A stretch of DNA of 23,349 nucleotides, taken from positions 1 to 23,349 of IMG/VR virus record IMGVR_UViG_3300009285_001160; one strand, 5' to 3'. A program made the position numbers and the translations under genes. Of the stretch, positions 16,292 to 23,324 are shown piece by piece. Every line of letters starts with the position of its first letter. Position 1 is the first letter of the stretch. A model generated the notes under the pieces. The model did no database searches, was not told where the DNA came from, and saw only the letters and a list, made by a program, of their open reading frames with translations. Origin of the DNA: a virus.

Positions 16292-17146
16292 ATGAAAGAA
16301 ATTAAAGGAGGACTGAAAGAAAAGACAGAGGATAAACGCGACCTTAAAGTCGGGGCCATTTTCTCGCTTCCTGCTTTGAAAGATATTCCCGTCTCTTTTA
16401 AGTTGGAGAATATTTTCACGGCAAAGAATCAGGCAGATAGCGATTTCTGTTCTGCATATTCTCGCGTCGGTATGTCGCAACTTCAAGAGGGGGTGGAGCT
16501 CTCCCCAAAGATTGCCTTCGGTTTCTCGAAGTATCTTACGAAAGACCCGGATGAGTGGGGCCAGCAGATGAGAGACGCGATGAAAGCGAGTGTAAAACTA
16601 GGAGATGTCGAGAAGAATGATGAACCGATTGATTTATCTTTTGACAGCGCGCGCAGAGTTTACGAACGGCCTGATTTTGAGGAATTGAAAAAGAAAGCGG
16701 AGAAGCATAAGAAACAAACATATTTTGATGCAACCGGGCAGTATAATTCCTTCGACGATCTTCGCGCTACTATTTGGAAGTTCCGCGACAAGAAAGTTGC
16801 GGTGGCCATTGGAATAAAATTCAATTATCCGCTTTCGGATATTGTCTTACGGGATGTTGTTGAAGATGGTTTCGGTCATATGTTGTATGTCTACGGTTGG
16901 GAGGGTGATTATCTCCTTGTCCGCAACTCCTACGGACCCGAAGCCGGCCGGAATGGAGACCATCTCATACATCGTGATATTATCAATAAATGGGTACCAA
17001 TTTTCGGAGCGATGTGTCTTTTGGATATGCCACGGGAAGAAGCGGAATATAGACGGGATAACAAGATAAAGGAAAATGACTGGTGGATTGTGGGTGTCTT
17101 CAAGGCGCTTCTTTGGAGCATCTTATCCACATTCAGGAGGGCTTGA
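16292..17146 (+). CDS. Papain-like (family C1A) cysteine peptidase with C-terminal anchor
   Basis: A 284-residue protein. The active-site segment NQADSDFCSAYS places Gln47 six residues before Cys53, the spacing of the papain oxyanion Gln and catalytic Cys. GHMLYVYGW gives His196, and VRNSYG gives Asn212, sixteen residues later, again the papain spacing. All four catalytic positions are therefore present. There is no signal peptide or pro-domain of normal size. Residues 263-280 (DWWIVGVFKALLWSILST) form a hydrophobic helix that may anchor the enzyme in the membrane. It directly follows two small membrane proteins, so it may act in lysis or on surface-layer proteins. A role as a virion maturation protease is an alternative. 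Confidence 0.8.
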   Translation: MKEIKGGLKEKTEDKRDLKVGAIFSLPALKDIPVSFKLENIFTAKNQADSDFCSAYSRVGMSQLQEGVELSPKIAFGFSKYLTKDPDEWGQQMRDAMKASVKLGDVEKNDEPIDLSFDSARRVYERPDFEELKKKAEKHKKQTYFDATGQYNSFDDLRATIWKFRDKKVAVAIGIKFNYPLSDIVLRDVVEDGFGHMLYVYGWEGDYLLVRNSYGPEAGRNGDHLIHRDIINKWVPIFGAMCLLDMPREEAEYRRDNKIKENDWWIVGVFKALLWSILSTFRRA

Positions 17147-17182
17147 CTTTATCTTTCATTTTTTAGTGGTATACTTTCTTTA
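17143..17182 (+). promoter_or_regulatory. Extended -10 promoter with predicted leaderless start
   Basis: TGGTATACT (17167-17175) matches an extended -10 element. A TTGACT at 17143-17148 is 21 bases upstream, too far for an ideal -35, but TTTATC at 17148-17153 has a 16-base spacer. The expected start of transcription, seven bases after the -10, falls on the A of the next gene's ATG (17182). Confidence 0.6.
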
Positions 17183-17349
17183 TGAACAAACCTCAAGAAC
17201 GATATTGGATTCTCAAAGCGGCTACCGTGGAGGAGCTTGAATCTCTTGTAGATGATGCTATGCAAAGTGACTGGAATCCGATTGGTGGAGTTTCTGTTTC
17301 TGTAGTTAATGATGTTGAAGAATTTTTTCAAGCCACTACACATCCGTGA
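17182..17349 (+). CDS. DUF1737-like small protein
   Basis: A 55-residue protein. The pattern is an opening strand (RYWILKA), a helix of the type VEELESLVDDAM, then WNPIGGVSVSV and a closing EEFFQATTHP. This matches what I remember of DUF1737: a first strand, a helix with EEL..LV, a W.P.GG turn, and a final F.QA motif. The function of that family is unknown. The gene has its own promoter and probably starts at the very 5' end of its transcript. It looks unlike the surrounding virion genes and may be a small host-derived or early-expressed gene. Its stop overlaps the next start (TGATG). Confidence 0.65.
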   Translation: MNKPQERYWILKAATVEELESLVDDAMQSDWNPIGGVSVSVVNDVEEFFQATTHP

Positions 17350-17612
17350 TGCACTCAATGAAAATAGAGCAAGAGAAGTCTTTGGAAGCAGTACCGGAGA
17401 TGCCGATGTTTCCTTCTGTGTATGTAGACCACAAGCAATTTCCGGAAATTGAGAGTTGGTCTGTCGGGAAAGAATATACTCTAAAGAATGTGAAAGTACG
17501 GATGGCGAGTAAGGAGGCGAGCGAGGGGAAAGAAGGGAAGAGACTTAGCGCGCGAATGGAGTTAATGGGTTATGATTCAGATGAGAAGCATGATAAAAAG
17601 GAATTTGACTAG
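17349..17612 (+). CDS. Unknown small protein
   Basis: An 87-residue protein from ATG 17349. GTG 17346 and ATG 17358 are other possible starts. The N-terminus is acidic and disordered. The core contains FPSVYVDHKQFPEIESW and a strand pair (EYTLKNVKVRM, RLSARMELMGYDS), compatible with a compact beta domain of about 60 residues. The tail is charged (DEKHDKKEFD). It is coupled to the DUF1737-like gene and lies upstream of module 2, so it may be a small head protein or a regulator. I recognise no family. Confidence 0.55.
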   Translation: MHSMKIEQEKSLEAVPEMPMFPSVYVDHKQFPEIESWSVGKEYTLKNVKVRMASKEASEGKEGKRLSARMELMGYDSDEKHDKKEFD

Positions 17613-17907
17613 GCTTCTTTTCTGGCTAGTCGATGTCCCCACTTCACAGGATGATGACGAAGCGGTACAATTATGGTTAGCACAATGTTGGGAGCACCCG
17701 GCAAGTAGAAGATATTTGCAAAACAGAATTCAGACGATTAAAGATTCATTGGCTGGTGGTATCGGCATGACGGAACTTCCGAGAGACGGTTATGTGCGAC
17801 AAATAGGACAGAGAATGGAGGTATTATTTTTCTCTCATAAATGCAAGACAGCTTCCGAGAAATTGGCGAGAGCAAGAAAAGAGAAACTTGAAAATACAAA
17901 AGAGTGA
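17590..17907 (+). CDS. Unknown small helical protein
   Basis: A 105-residue protein from ATG 17590; in-frame ATGs at 17572 and 17581 would lengthen it by six or three residues. All three overlap the end of the previous gene. It is helical, with SRRYLQNRIQTIKDSLAGG and a lysine-rich end (EKLARARKEKLENTKE). The N-terminal LLFWLV patch is short and not a clear membrane span. It is the last gene before a structured intergenic region and terminator. No function can be assigned. Confidence 0.5.
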   Translation: MIKRNLTRLLFWLVDVPTSQDDDEAVQLWLAQCWEHPASRRYLQNRIQTIKDSLAGGIGMTELPRDGYVRQIGQRMEVLFFSHKCKTASEKLARARKEKLENTKE

Positions 17908-17950
17908 AGATTGGGTGTGTTGTAGCTCCCACATGTTGTGAACTGATTTA

Positions 17951-18024
17951 ATGTCCCAACTTTGGTTATAAATGGCGCTACCTCAAGGGCAAGATTTATA
18001 AACTACAACCCAAAGTTGGGACAT
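17951..18024 (+). repeat. Long imperfect inverted repeat, structured RNA or DNA element
   Basis: ATGTCCCAACTTTGG (17951-17965) is perfectly complementary to CCAAAGTTGGGACAT (18010-18024). Directly inside, TTATAAAT (17966-17973) pairs with ATTTATAA (17994-18001). The 5' arm is therefore 23 continuous bases, and the 3' arm is split by an eight-base bulge (ACTACAAC). The apical loop is 20 bases. It lies in the 175-base gap between 17907 and 18083, which holds no gene I can support. Confidence 0.7.
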
Positions 18025-18025
18025 G

Positions 18026-18050
18026 AAACCGGCGCACAACGCCGGTTTTA
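18026..18050 (+). terminator. Probable intrinsic terminator
   Basis: AAACCGGCG (18026-18034) and CGCCGGTTT (18040-18048) form a nine-base, GC-centred stem with a five-base loop. The stem ends in a short run of T (18046-18049) followed by A. It directly follows the long inverted repeat and separates the upstream genes from module 2. The T-tract is short, so termination may be partial. Confidence 0.6.
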
Positions 18051-18082
18051 TCAACCGTTTATGCTTACGAGACACAAAGTAT

Positions 18083-18715
18083 ATGGGTAACGAAGACCTT
18101 AACCTGGAAGTCACACCAGAGACAATAAATGAGACACCCGAATCGACGCCGGGAGAAGCGCCGAAAGAGGAGAAAGGACAAGCGCCTGATTCGGTCAAGT
18201 TCGAAGACATCGACAAGATTACTGACCTTGAGCAACTCAAAAAGATTGCAAAGGACCAGTACGCGATTCGAGTGCGACTCGGGAAGAAACTTGAAAAGTC
18301 TCCTGTTTCAAAGATTTCTGAACCTGCCGATCCGATTACGAAACGGGATTTTCATAAAATAAACGAGAAGGAAGCCATCGAACAGGTGACGACCATTCTT
18401 GATACCGATTCGGAAGAGGTGAAGCAGGTAAAGAAGGATTTGAACGAACATTGGAACGACATCAAAAAGCACTACAAAGCCACATCAGGCAAGGATCGTG
18501 CGAAAGATATTGCGGAGGACATCTTTGACGCTCACGCATCGTGGAAGCGACGCGGAGGCGGCAAAGCTCCCGATACTTCAAAGGAGACTGCGGCCGAGCT
18601 CGCCAGAAACGCTGGCAAGCCGGGCGGAGGGAAACCTACCGCTCCGGCGGGAAAGCCATCGTCCACAATTCCAAGACCTGTGCAGATGAAAGACTGGTTT
18701 GCTCCAAAGAAGTAG
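18083..18715 (+). CDS. Probable capsid scaffolding protein (module 2)
   Basis: A 210-residue protein. I chose ATG 18083 because the longer frame from 18023 would start inside the terminator hairpin. The N-terminus is acidic and disordered (residues 1-45), a helical core follows (ITDLEQLKKIAKDQYAIRVR, EEVKQVKKDLNEHWNDIKKH), and the C-terminus is a Gly/Pro/Lys-rich tail ending VQMKDWFAPKK. An acidic start, helical middle and basic end suit a capsid scaffold, and the next two genes are decoration-like and capsid-like. It shows no obvious sequence similarity to the scaffold-like protein of module 1. Confidence 0.6.
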   Translation: MGNEDLNLEVTPETINETPESTPGEAPKEEKGQAPDSVKFEDIDKITDLEQLKKIAKDQYAIRVRLGKKLEKSPVSKISEPADPITKRDFHKINEKEAIEQVTTILDTDSEEVKQVKKDLNEHWNDIKKHYKATSGKDRAKDIAEDIFDAHASWKRRGGGKAPDTSKETAAELARNAGKPGGGKPTAPAGKPSSTIPRPVQMKDWFAPKK

Positions 18716-18746
18716 TTCCAATGCATTATTAGTTAGCAGAACTATT

Positions 18747-19157
18747 ATGGCATTCAAGCCAGAACAATACGATTCCGGCAAGCTCGTTTACCTCAAAGCC
18801 GCAAACACGCAGACCTTTGCGAAGTTTGGCGCGGTAAAGAATGCTTCCGGGTATATTACTCCCGCGGCATCGGGAGACAATACTGACGTAAAATACGTCT
18901 CGATGGAAGCGATTACCACCAGCGGAACCGATGGTGACCTTGTCCTCTGCCTTCGTATCGGTGGAGTCACTATCGTTGCAGATACAAGCAACACTCCAAC
19001 CCAAGCGCAAATGATGACGGCTGTAGATCTTTCAGCGGTGAATACCATTGATACGAGTGCTGTCACAGACCAAGTATTCTTCGCAGAATCGATCGTTGGG
19101 GCGGCAGCAGACAAGAAGGTTCGAGGATGGTTCCTTGAAGGTGTTGTGAACTCCTAA
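18747..19157 (+). CDS. Capsid decoration-like protein (module 2)
   Basis: A 136-residue protein from ATG 18747. It is beta-rich and begins MAFKPEQYDSGKLVYLKAAN, followed by FAKFGAVKNASGYITPA and a repeated strand pattern up to GWFLEGVVNS. Its size, small beta content and position between scaffold and capsid match head decoration or stabilising proteins of HK97-type phages. No signal peptide is present. The family is not confirmed by a motif. There is no Shine-Dalgarno sequence; the start lies in ATTATGG. Confidence 0.6.
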   Translation: MAFKPEQYDSGKLVYLKAANTQTFAKFGAVKNASGYITPAASGDNTDVKYVSMEAITTSGTDGDLVLCLRIGGVTIVADTSNTPTQAQMMTAVDLSAVNTIDTSAVTDQVFFAESIVGAAADKKVRGWFLEGVVNS

Positions 19158-19188
19158 TTATTAGAATCCGACCTAATTACCAACTTAT

Positions 19189-20166
19189 ATGGCAATTACA
19201 ACAGAAGACTTTCCCGCACTCACCGACTATCTCAATGAGATATACAATGAGGCGGCAAGTCAAAAGGTGGCGGATATGGGAGGTCTCAAGCTCTTTGATG
19301 CTTCCGACTATCCATTCCAAACCTTCGATTGGTTGAATCTGCATGGTTCAGCCGGTATCACGGAAGTGACTCCCGGTGCCGACTTGCCGACCATCAACAA
19401 CGTTGAAGGTGACAACTTGACGGTTACACAGAAATACTACGGTGGGAAAGTTTCCGTCACAAAGGCGATGCGACTTTTTGACCGCTGGGACAAGATTGAA
19501 TCGGTGGCAAAAAGCATCACTGATGACGGCTTTGATAACCTTGACCAGAGTTACGCGGATGTACTCTTGTACGCGGCTTCGACCTCATACACGGATGTGT
19601 GGGGGTCTACCAAGACCTCTACCGGTCCCGATGGTGTTGCCCTCGCTTCGGCTTCCCACTCGAACAACATCAACTTGACGGTGTTCTCAAACCTTATCCG
19701 AAACGCAGCGGCGACCACCAACGTAGCGCTTGCGCGCGACCCGATTGTGACGACCCGAGCAGCAGCCCTTAAATGGACTGACCCGAACGGTCTCACTCGT
19801 CCGATTAAGTTGAATACCGTCCTTGTTGGACCTTCAAATGAGGACTTGGCTGAGCGTCTTATTCTCTCCTCGAATCTTCCCGGTTCACAGAATAACGATA
19901 TCAACCCGCTCAAAGGGCGATTCGCCATTCAGATGTGGGAGAGGCTCGACCTCCGCTCTGATGCGACATCAACCACGGCATACTGGTATATGTACGACTC
20001 GAGCAAAATCAAAGAGACGTTCAAGGCGAAGTTCGCTGAACGGCCGAGTCTCGATGCTCCTGAGCAGGTATACGCGAATAAGAACTGGGACTGGACTCTG
20101 GACTTCTTCTACGCGTGGGGATTCTTTGCTCCTCAGTATTTATATTGTTCGACCGGCGTGAACTGA
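19189..20166 (+). CDS. Major capsid protein (module 2)
   Basis: A 325-residue protein with the layout of an HK97-fold capsid subunit: an N-terminal helix (ALTDYLNEIYNEAASQKV), a beta region (LTVTQKYYGGKVSVTKAM) where the E-loop would be, a long central helix (DDGFDNLDQSYADVLLYAAS), and a C-terminal beta domain with KLNTVLVGPSNEDLAERL and FAIQMWERLDLRSD. It ends with WDWTLDFFYAWGFFAP. The combination of a YYGGKVSVT strand and a VLVGPSN strand recalls gpT-like capsid proteins. It differs in length and sequence from the capsid at 849-2640, and it has no intron. It lies 31 bases after the decoration-like gene. Confidence 0.8.
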   Translation: MAITTEDFPALTDYLNEIYNEAASQKVADMGGLKLFDASDYPFQTFDWLNLHGSAGITEVTPGADLPTINNVEGDNLTVTQKYYGGKVSVTKAMRLFDRWDKIESVAKSITDDGFDNLDQSYADVLLYAASTSYTDVWGSTKTSTGPDGVALASASHSNNINLTVFSNLIRNAAATTNVALARDPIVTTRAAALKWTDPNGLTRPIKLNTVLVGPSNEDLAERLILSSNLPGSQNNDINPLKGRFAIQMWERLDLRSDATSTTAYWYMYDSSKIKETFKAKFAERPSLDAPEQVYANKNWDWTLDFFYAWGFFAPQYLYCSTGVN

Positions 20167-20187
20167 TTTATCAGCTAATTTGAACCT

Positions 20188-20556
20188 ATGTCAAACGGAC
20201 CAAATTGGGCACGACTGTTGGTACAAAATCGCTGTAAGGCGATAGGGGTTTCGTGGACAGAAGAAGAGCTCCACGCTATCCACCAGCTCAAAGTGCCAGC
20301 TGATTATGTTAGGCGCGGGTGTCTGACGTTCGAGGAGTACGAAGCGAAGGTAGCAGCTGATCAAGCCGCTACGGAAGAGAAGGGAGAAGCACCTCTCGCA
20401 TGTCTAAAGAAGACAGAACTAATCGTCATTGCAGAGAAGCTCGGGATTGAAGTTACCGATGCGGCAAATAAAGCTGAACTTATTGACTTAATCGAAGTTG
20501 CGCGGGAGAAGTCGGCCAGCGCAGGAGATAACGACAACCAACATGGAACAGAATAA
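20188..20556 (+). CDS. Head protein with HeH/Rho-N-like domain
   Basis: A 122-residue protein. Residues 1-50 are a small helical region (NWARLLVQNRCKAIGVSW, EEELHAIHQLKVP). Residues 73-107 (LKKTELIVIAEKLGIEVT, then ANKAELIDLIEVAREK) fit a HeH/LEM or Rho N-terminal helix-extended-helix fold, which many phages encode just after the capsid gene. The tail is polar. It may bind nucleic acid or act in head completion. The following gene starts inside its last codons, so they are probably co-translated. Confidence 0.6.
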   Translation: MSNGPNWARLLVQNRCKAIGVSWTEEELHAIHQLKVPADYVRRGCLTFEEYEAKVAADQAATEEKGEAPLACLKKTELIVIAEKLGIEVTDAANKAELIDLIEVAREKSASAGDNDNQHGTE

Positions 20557-21178
20557 AACAAATATCGTCATCGGTATTATCGCAGTTGCGGTTCTGCTCC
20601 TGTCGCTTGTTGCGGTATTCAAGGAACAAAAAGTTGTTGTCAATCTCCCTGCAAGTTCGCTTGGCGCGACTTCTCGCGTTGCGGGAACGGTATCGGACTA
20701 CACTTCTCTCTTCAACAACTTCACGGGGCAGATAGAGGTGGACGGAGCTTCACTTCTTACTGGTACGACCACGGTAACGCAGTCGGTAGACGGAATCGTG
20801 GTAGGAGGCACCGTTACTTCGGTTTCGACAACTTCGGTGAAGTATGTGTACACCAATACGACAGGCCCGAAGGCTTGCTCGTCGGGTTCGCCGAGTTATG
20901 TGAGACAACTCAAGAGTGGAACATTTGCACCTTCAGTTAATCTTGCTGTGGGGACTTCTACAGCTTCGGGTGCGGTGACCTTGAGCTTGCTTGCCACGAC
21001 AACTACGGCGACATCAAGCTCACAGTTTCTTACTCTGACCGAAAGAAGGTTCCTCTTGGATAATAATGACCAACTTGTTGTTCAAATTGCTGACAGTCAG
21101 GCCAACACATCTTCTTCAACATATTACAGCAATCTGAATTACGAACTGGGAATTTACTGTCAAGACGCATCAATCTAA
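20543..21178 (+). CDS. Membrane-anchored beta-rich surface protein
   Basis: A 211-residue protein. I chose ATG 20543 because a membrane span (residues 8-27, IVIGIIAVAVLLLSLVAVF) follows a short basic end; an upstream in-frame ATG at 20498 would add 15 polar residues. The rest is a Thr/Ser-rich beta segment (SLLTGTTTVTQSVDGIVVGG, TTTTATSSSQFLTLTERR). The start lies within the last codons of the previous gene. A membrane-anchored protein with an external beta domain is unexpected within a head operon. It could be displayed on the infected cell or belong to the virion. Confidence 0.55.
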   Translation: MEQNKTNIVIGIIAVAVLLLSLVAVFKEQKVVVNLPASSLGATSRVAGTVSDYTSLFNNFTGQIEVDGASLLTGTTTVTQSVDGIVVGGTVTSVSTTSVKYVYTNTTGPKACSSGSPSYVRQLKSGTFAPSVNLAVGTSTASGAVTLSLLATTTTATSSSQFLTLTERRFLLDNNDQLVVQIADSQANTSSSTYYSNLNYELGIYCQDASI

Positions 21179-21188
21179 CGCCTCTACT

Positions 21189-21215
21189 CGTCCGCTTACT
21201 TGTGATAAGCGGACG
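21189..21215 (+). terminator. Perfect ten-base hairpin between genes
   Basis: CGTCCGCTTA (21189-21198) and TAAGCGGACG (21206-21215) pair perfectly around a seven-base loop, ten bases after the stop at 21178. No U-tract follows (CAATAGGG), so it may be a partial terminator, a processing site or a stabilising stem rather than a strong terminator. Confidence 0.45.
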
Positions 21216-21245
21216 CAATAGGGACATTAAAACTAATCAATATCT

Positions 21246-21761
21246 ATGACTAAAAAGATTCTCTACTCTCTCATTATCCTCGTTCTCGGATTCTCTGTCG
21301 GGTATCACTATCGTGCTCCAATTGCGGAGGCGTATGCGGCATACACGACTTATATGCGTTCGGCTTCTGCTACGACCACCCCGACGTATCTTGTTTGGGG
21401 TTCAGCGACTTCAACGCGAGTCGTTCCGACCAACAATGTTGGCAACTTGGAAGTATCTATCTTGGCCACCGCTTCAAGTTCAAACCCGACCAACTTTGAC
21501 CTCACTTTCCTTACTTCAGAGGATAACATTGACTACTATCCGATGTTGATGCCGATAGCAAACGTAACGGCTTCAACTTCTGTGAGTATAAATACTTCGG
21601 GGACGGTCTATAGTTTCAATCTCGCCACTGCCGCAACCACTTCGCTTCCCGTCATCTCTATCACGCCCACAGGCGCGTTTACCAAAGTACAGGTAACGGT
21701 TGGAACGACAACCAACGCGACTTCTAAAGGTGCTGTTCATGTAAAGATTGGACAAAGATAA
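21246..21761 (+). CDS. Exported beta-sandwich protein
   Basis: A 171-residue protein with a good signal peptide: a basic start (MTKK), a hydrophobic core (ILYSLIILVLGFSVG) and a candidate cleavage site at AEA-YA near residue 28. The mature part of about 140 residues is a Thr/Ser-rich beta domain (SILATASSSNPTNFDLTFLT, TGAFTKVQVTVGTTT). The composition is close to the protein at 20543-21178, and both lie between capsid and adaptor genes. A surface or fibre role is likely. I recognise no family. Confidence 0.55.
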   Translation: MTKKILYSLIILVLGFSVGYHYRAPIAEAYAAYTTYMRSASATTTPTYLVWGSATSTRVVPTNNVGNLEVSILATASSSNPTNFDLTFLTSEDNIDYYPMLMPIANVTASTSVSINTSGTVYSFNLATAATTSLPVISITPTGAFTKVQVTVGTTTNATSKGAVHVKIGQR

Positions 21762-21770
21762 TTCCATGTC

Positions 21771-23324
21771 ATGCAACCACGCATTTATAGCCGAAATCGC
21801 CTCTTGGAGATTGACACGAGCGCGCTTGTAGCGAACGCGCTGGAGATAACTGAACTCACCGCAGACGCGGCTATCGGGACGACCCTTACCGTCAAAAACA
21901 TAAACGGCTTCGCTATAAACCAAAATCTCCTGCTCGGAGAACTTGGAGATGAAGACGCGGAATTTGCAAAAACGCATACCGCCACCGCACCTAGCGGTAC
22001 GACCATTACGCTCCTCGCAGCTTCCATTCGCGCTCACGGCGCGGGTACGAAGGTGTATCTTGTAAAATACAATGCGGTAGAACTCACTACCGCAACTACC
22101 GCAACAGGCACAAAGTCCGTCCTCACTACTTCCACCGGCAACGGACTCCTTTCTCTGCAAGCGGATGAGAAACGGCAAATCTATAGCGAACTGGAAAAAT
22201 CCAGCGGCTTCTACTTTGGGCGGTTTGTGAATGATATTGGCGCGACCTTTACCATTTCGGGCGATACGCTCACTTCTACCGCGCACGGATTGGTAAATGG
22301 AGAGACGGTCAAACTCATCGCGGCGACCACCATGCCTGCGGGACTCACGACCTACACGCTGTACTACGTCGTGGAAAAGGCGGCAAACACATTCAAGGTC
22401 TCGCTCACGGAAGGCGGCACGGCTATCACCTCAACCGATGGCGGAAGCGGAACGCTTACATGGTATCGTTCCTCTGCGTTTTCGGATGCGATTGCGTACG
22501 GCAAGATGGACAGGAATACGGTTGCATACATTATTGATTACGCCCTGAAACGAAACGGGATGAGTAGTCTAAATACGACCATCACGCAGGAATTTTGTTT
22601 TGATGAGATTGATGCCTGCATCCAGTTAATTCAGAACAAGCAACTTCGCTTTGACGATTTTCAGTCTCTCGGTACTGTGCTCGGACAGACTTCCGCAGGG
22701 TCTTTCATAACAGCATTACCAAGCGATATCTATGACAATGACTCCAATAAGTCGCTTACAGCCGTCAGAATAGGACATGGTGATAATCTAACCTACCAAG
22801 ACAATAGGGAGTTCGACGACCTGAATGAGAACATGGTGTATACGCAGGTCACAACGGCCGCTTCCGCCGCGCAGACAACTCTTGCCATCGATAACAGTTA
22901 CGATTTTGATGATTCTGGTACGGTAGTGGTCTATGTGAGCGGTACGAAGTATTCCATAACCTATACGGGCGTGACGCGGTCCGCTACCGCGGGCGTGCTT
23001 ACGGGGGTGCCAGCTTCCGGCTCGGGTTCTATAACCGTCACCATCCCAGTTGATACCTATGTGTATCAAGATGGCATATTTGGAGAGCCAAAGTATTACA
23101 CAGTACGCGGGGGGAACCTTGAGATTACTCCCGTGCCGGACGGTAGTTGGGACAATCAAAACATTCAGGGCGATTATTGGAAGGTACTTACGCGCGTAGA
23201 TAGCTTCGGAGATACGGTTGAACTTACCCGCTACGAACTCATAAAGAACTGGCTGACATGGAAAATTCGGTGCCAGAAAGAAAGGAACGGGAAGCTGGAT
23301 TTTTCAGGACTTCGAAATTTATGA
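21771..23324 (+). CDS. Adaptor-like head completion protein with inserted beta domains
   Basis: A 517-residue protein. After a short helical start (PRIYSRNRLLEIDTSALVA), residues about 27-112 form an Ig-like beta domain. Residues about 155-240 contain STAHGLVNGETVKLIAAT and YTLYYVVEKAANTFKVSL, which resembles the FCCH-type beta domain found in phage structural proteins. From residue 248 helices appear (RNTVAYIIDYALKRNG, EIDACIQLIQNKQLRFDDF). Another beta insertion spans about 357-425, before a C-terminal region ending RYELIKNWLTWKIRCQKER. Alternating helices and beta insertions suggest a head-tail adaptor with decorations. It is about twice the size of a typical adaptor. The next gene overlaps its stop (ATGA). 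Confidence 0.5.
   Translation: MQPRIYSRNRLLEIDTSALVANALEITELTADAAIGTTLTVKNINGFAINQNLLLGELGDEDAEFAKTHTATAPSGTTITLLAASIRAHGAGTKVYLVKYNAVELTTATTATGTKSVLTTSTGNGLLSLQADEKRQIYSELEKSSGFYFGRFVNDIGATFTISGDTLTSTAHGLVNGETVKLIAATTMPAGLTTYTLYYVVEKAANTFKVSLTEGGTAITSTDGGSGTLTWYRSSAFSDAIAYGKMDRNTVAYIIDYALKRNGMSSLNTTITQEFCFDEIDACIQLIQNKQLRFDDFQSLGTVLGQTSAGSFITALPSDIYDNDSNKSLTAVRIGHGDNLTYQDNREFDDLNENMVYTQVTTAASAAQTTLAIDNSYDFDDSGTVVVYVSGTKYSITYTGVTRSATAGVLTGVPASGSGSITVTIPVDTYVYQDGIFGEPKYYTVRGGNLEITPVPDGSWDNQNIQGDYWKVLTRVDSFGDTVELTRYELIKNWLTWKIRCQKERNGKLDFSGLRNL

Noticed and set aside
17951-18024. Integron attC site
   Set aside because: The arms contain TCCCAAC and GTTGGGA and there is a bulge, as in attC, but they fail the RYYYAAC/GTTRRRY consensus at the terminal position. 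Only one site is present and no integron integrase is seen.
21573-22286. 237-residue minus-strand frame opposite the adaptor-like gene
   Set aside because: It spans two + strand genes and has no recognisable motif; antisense open frames are common here.
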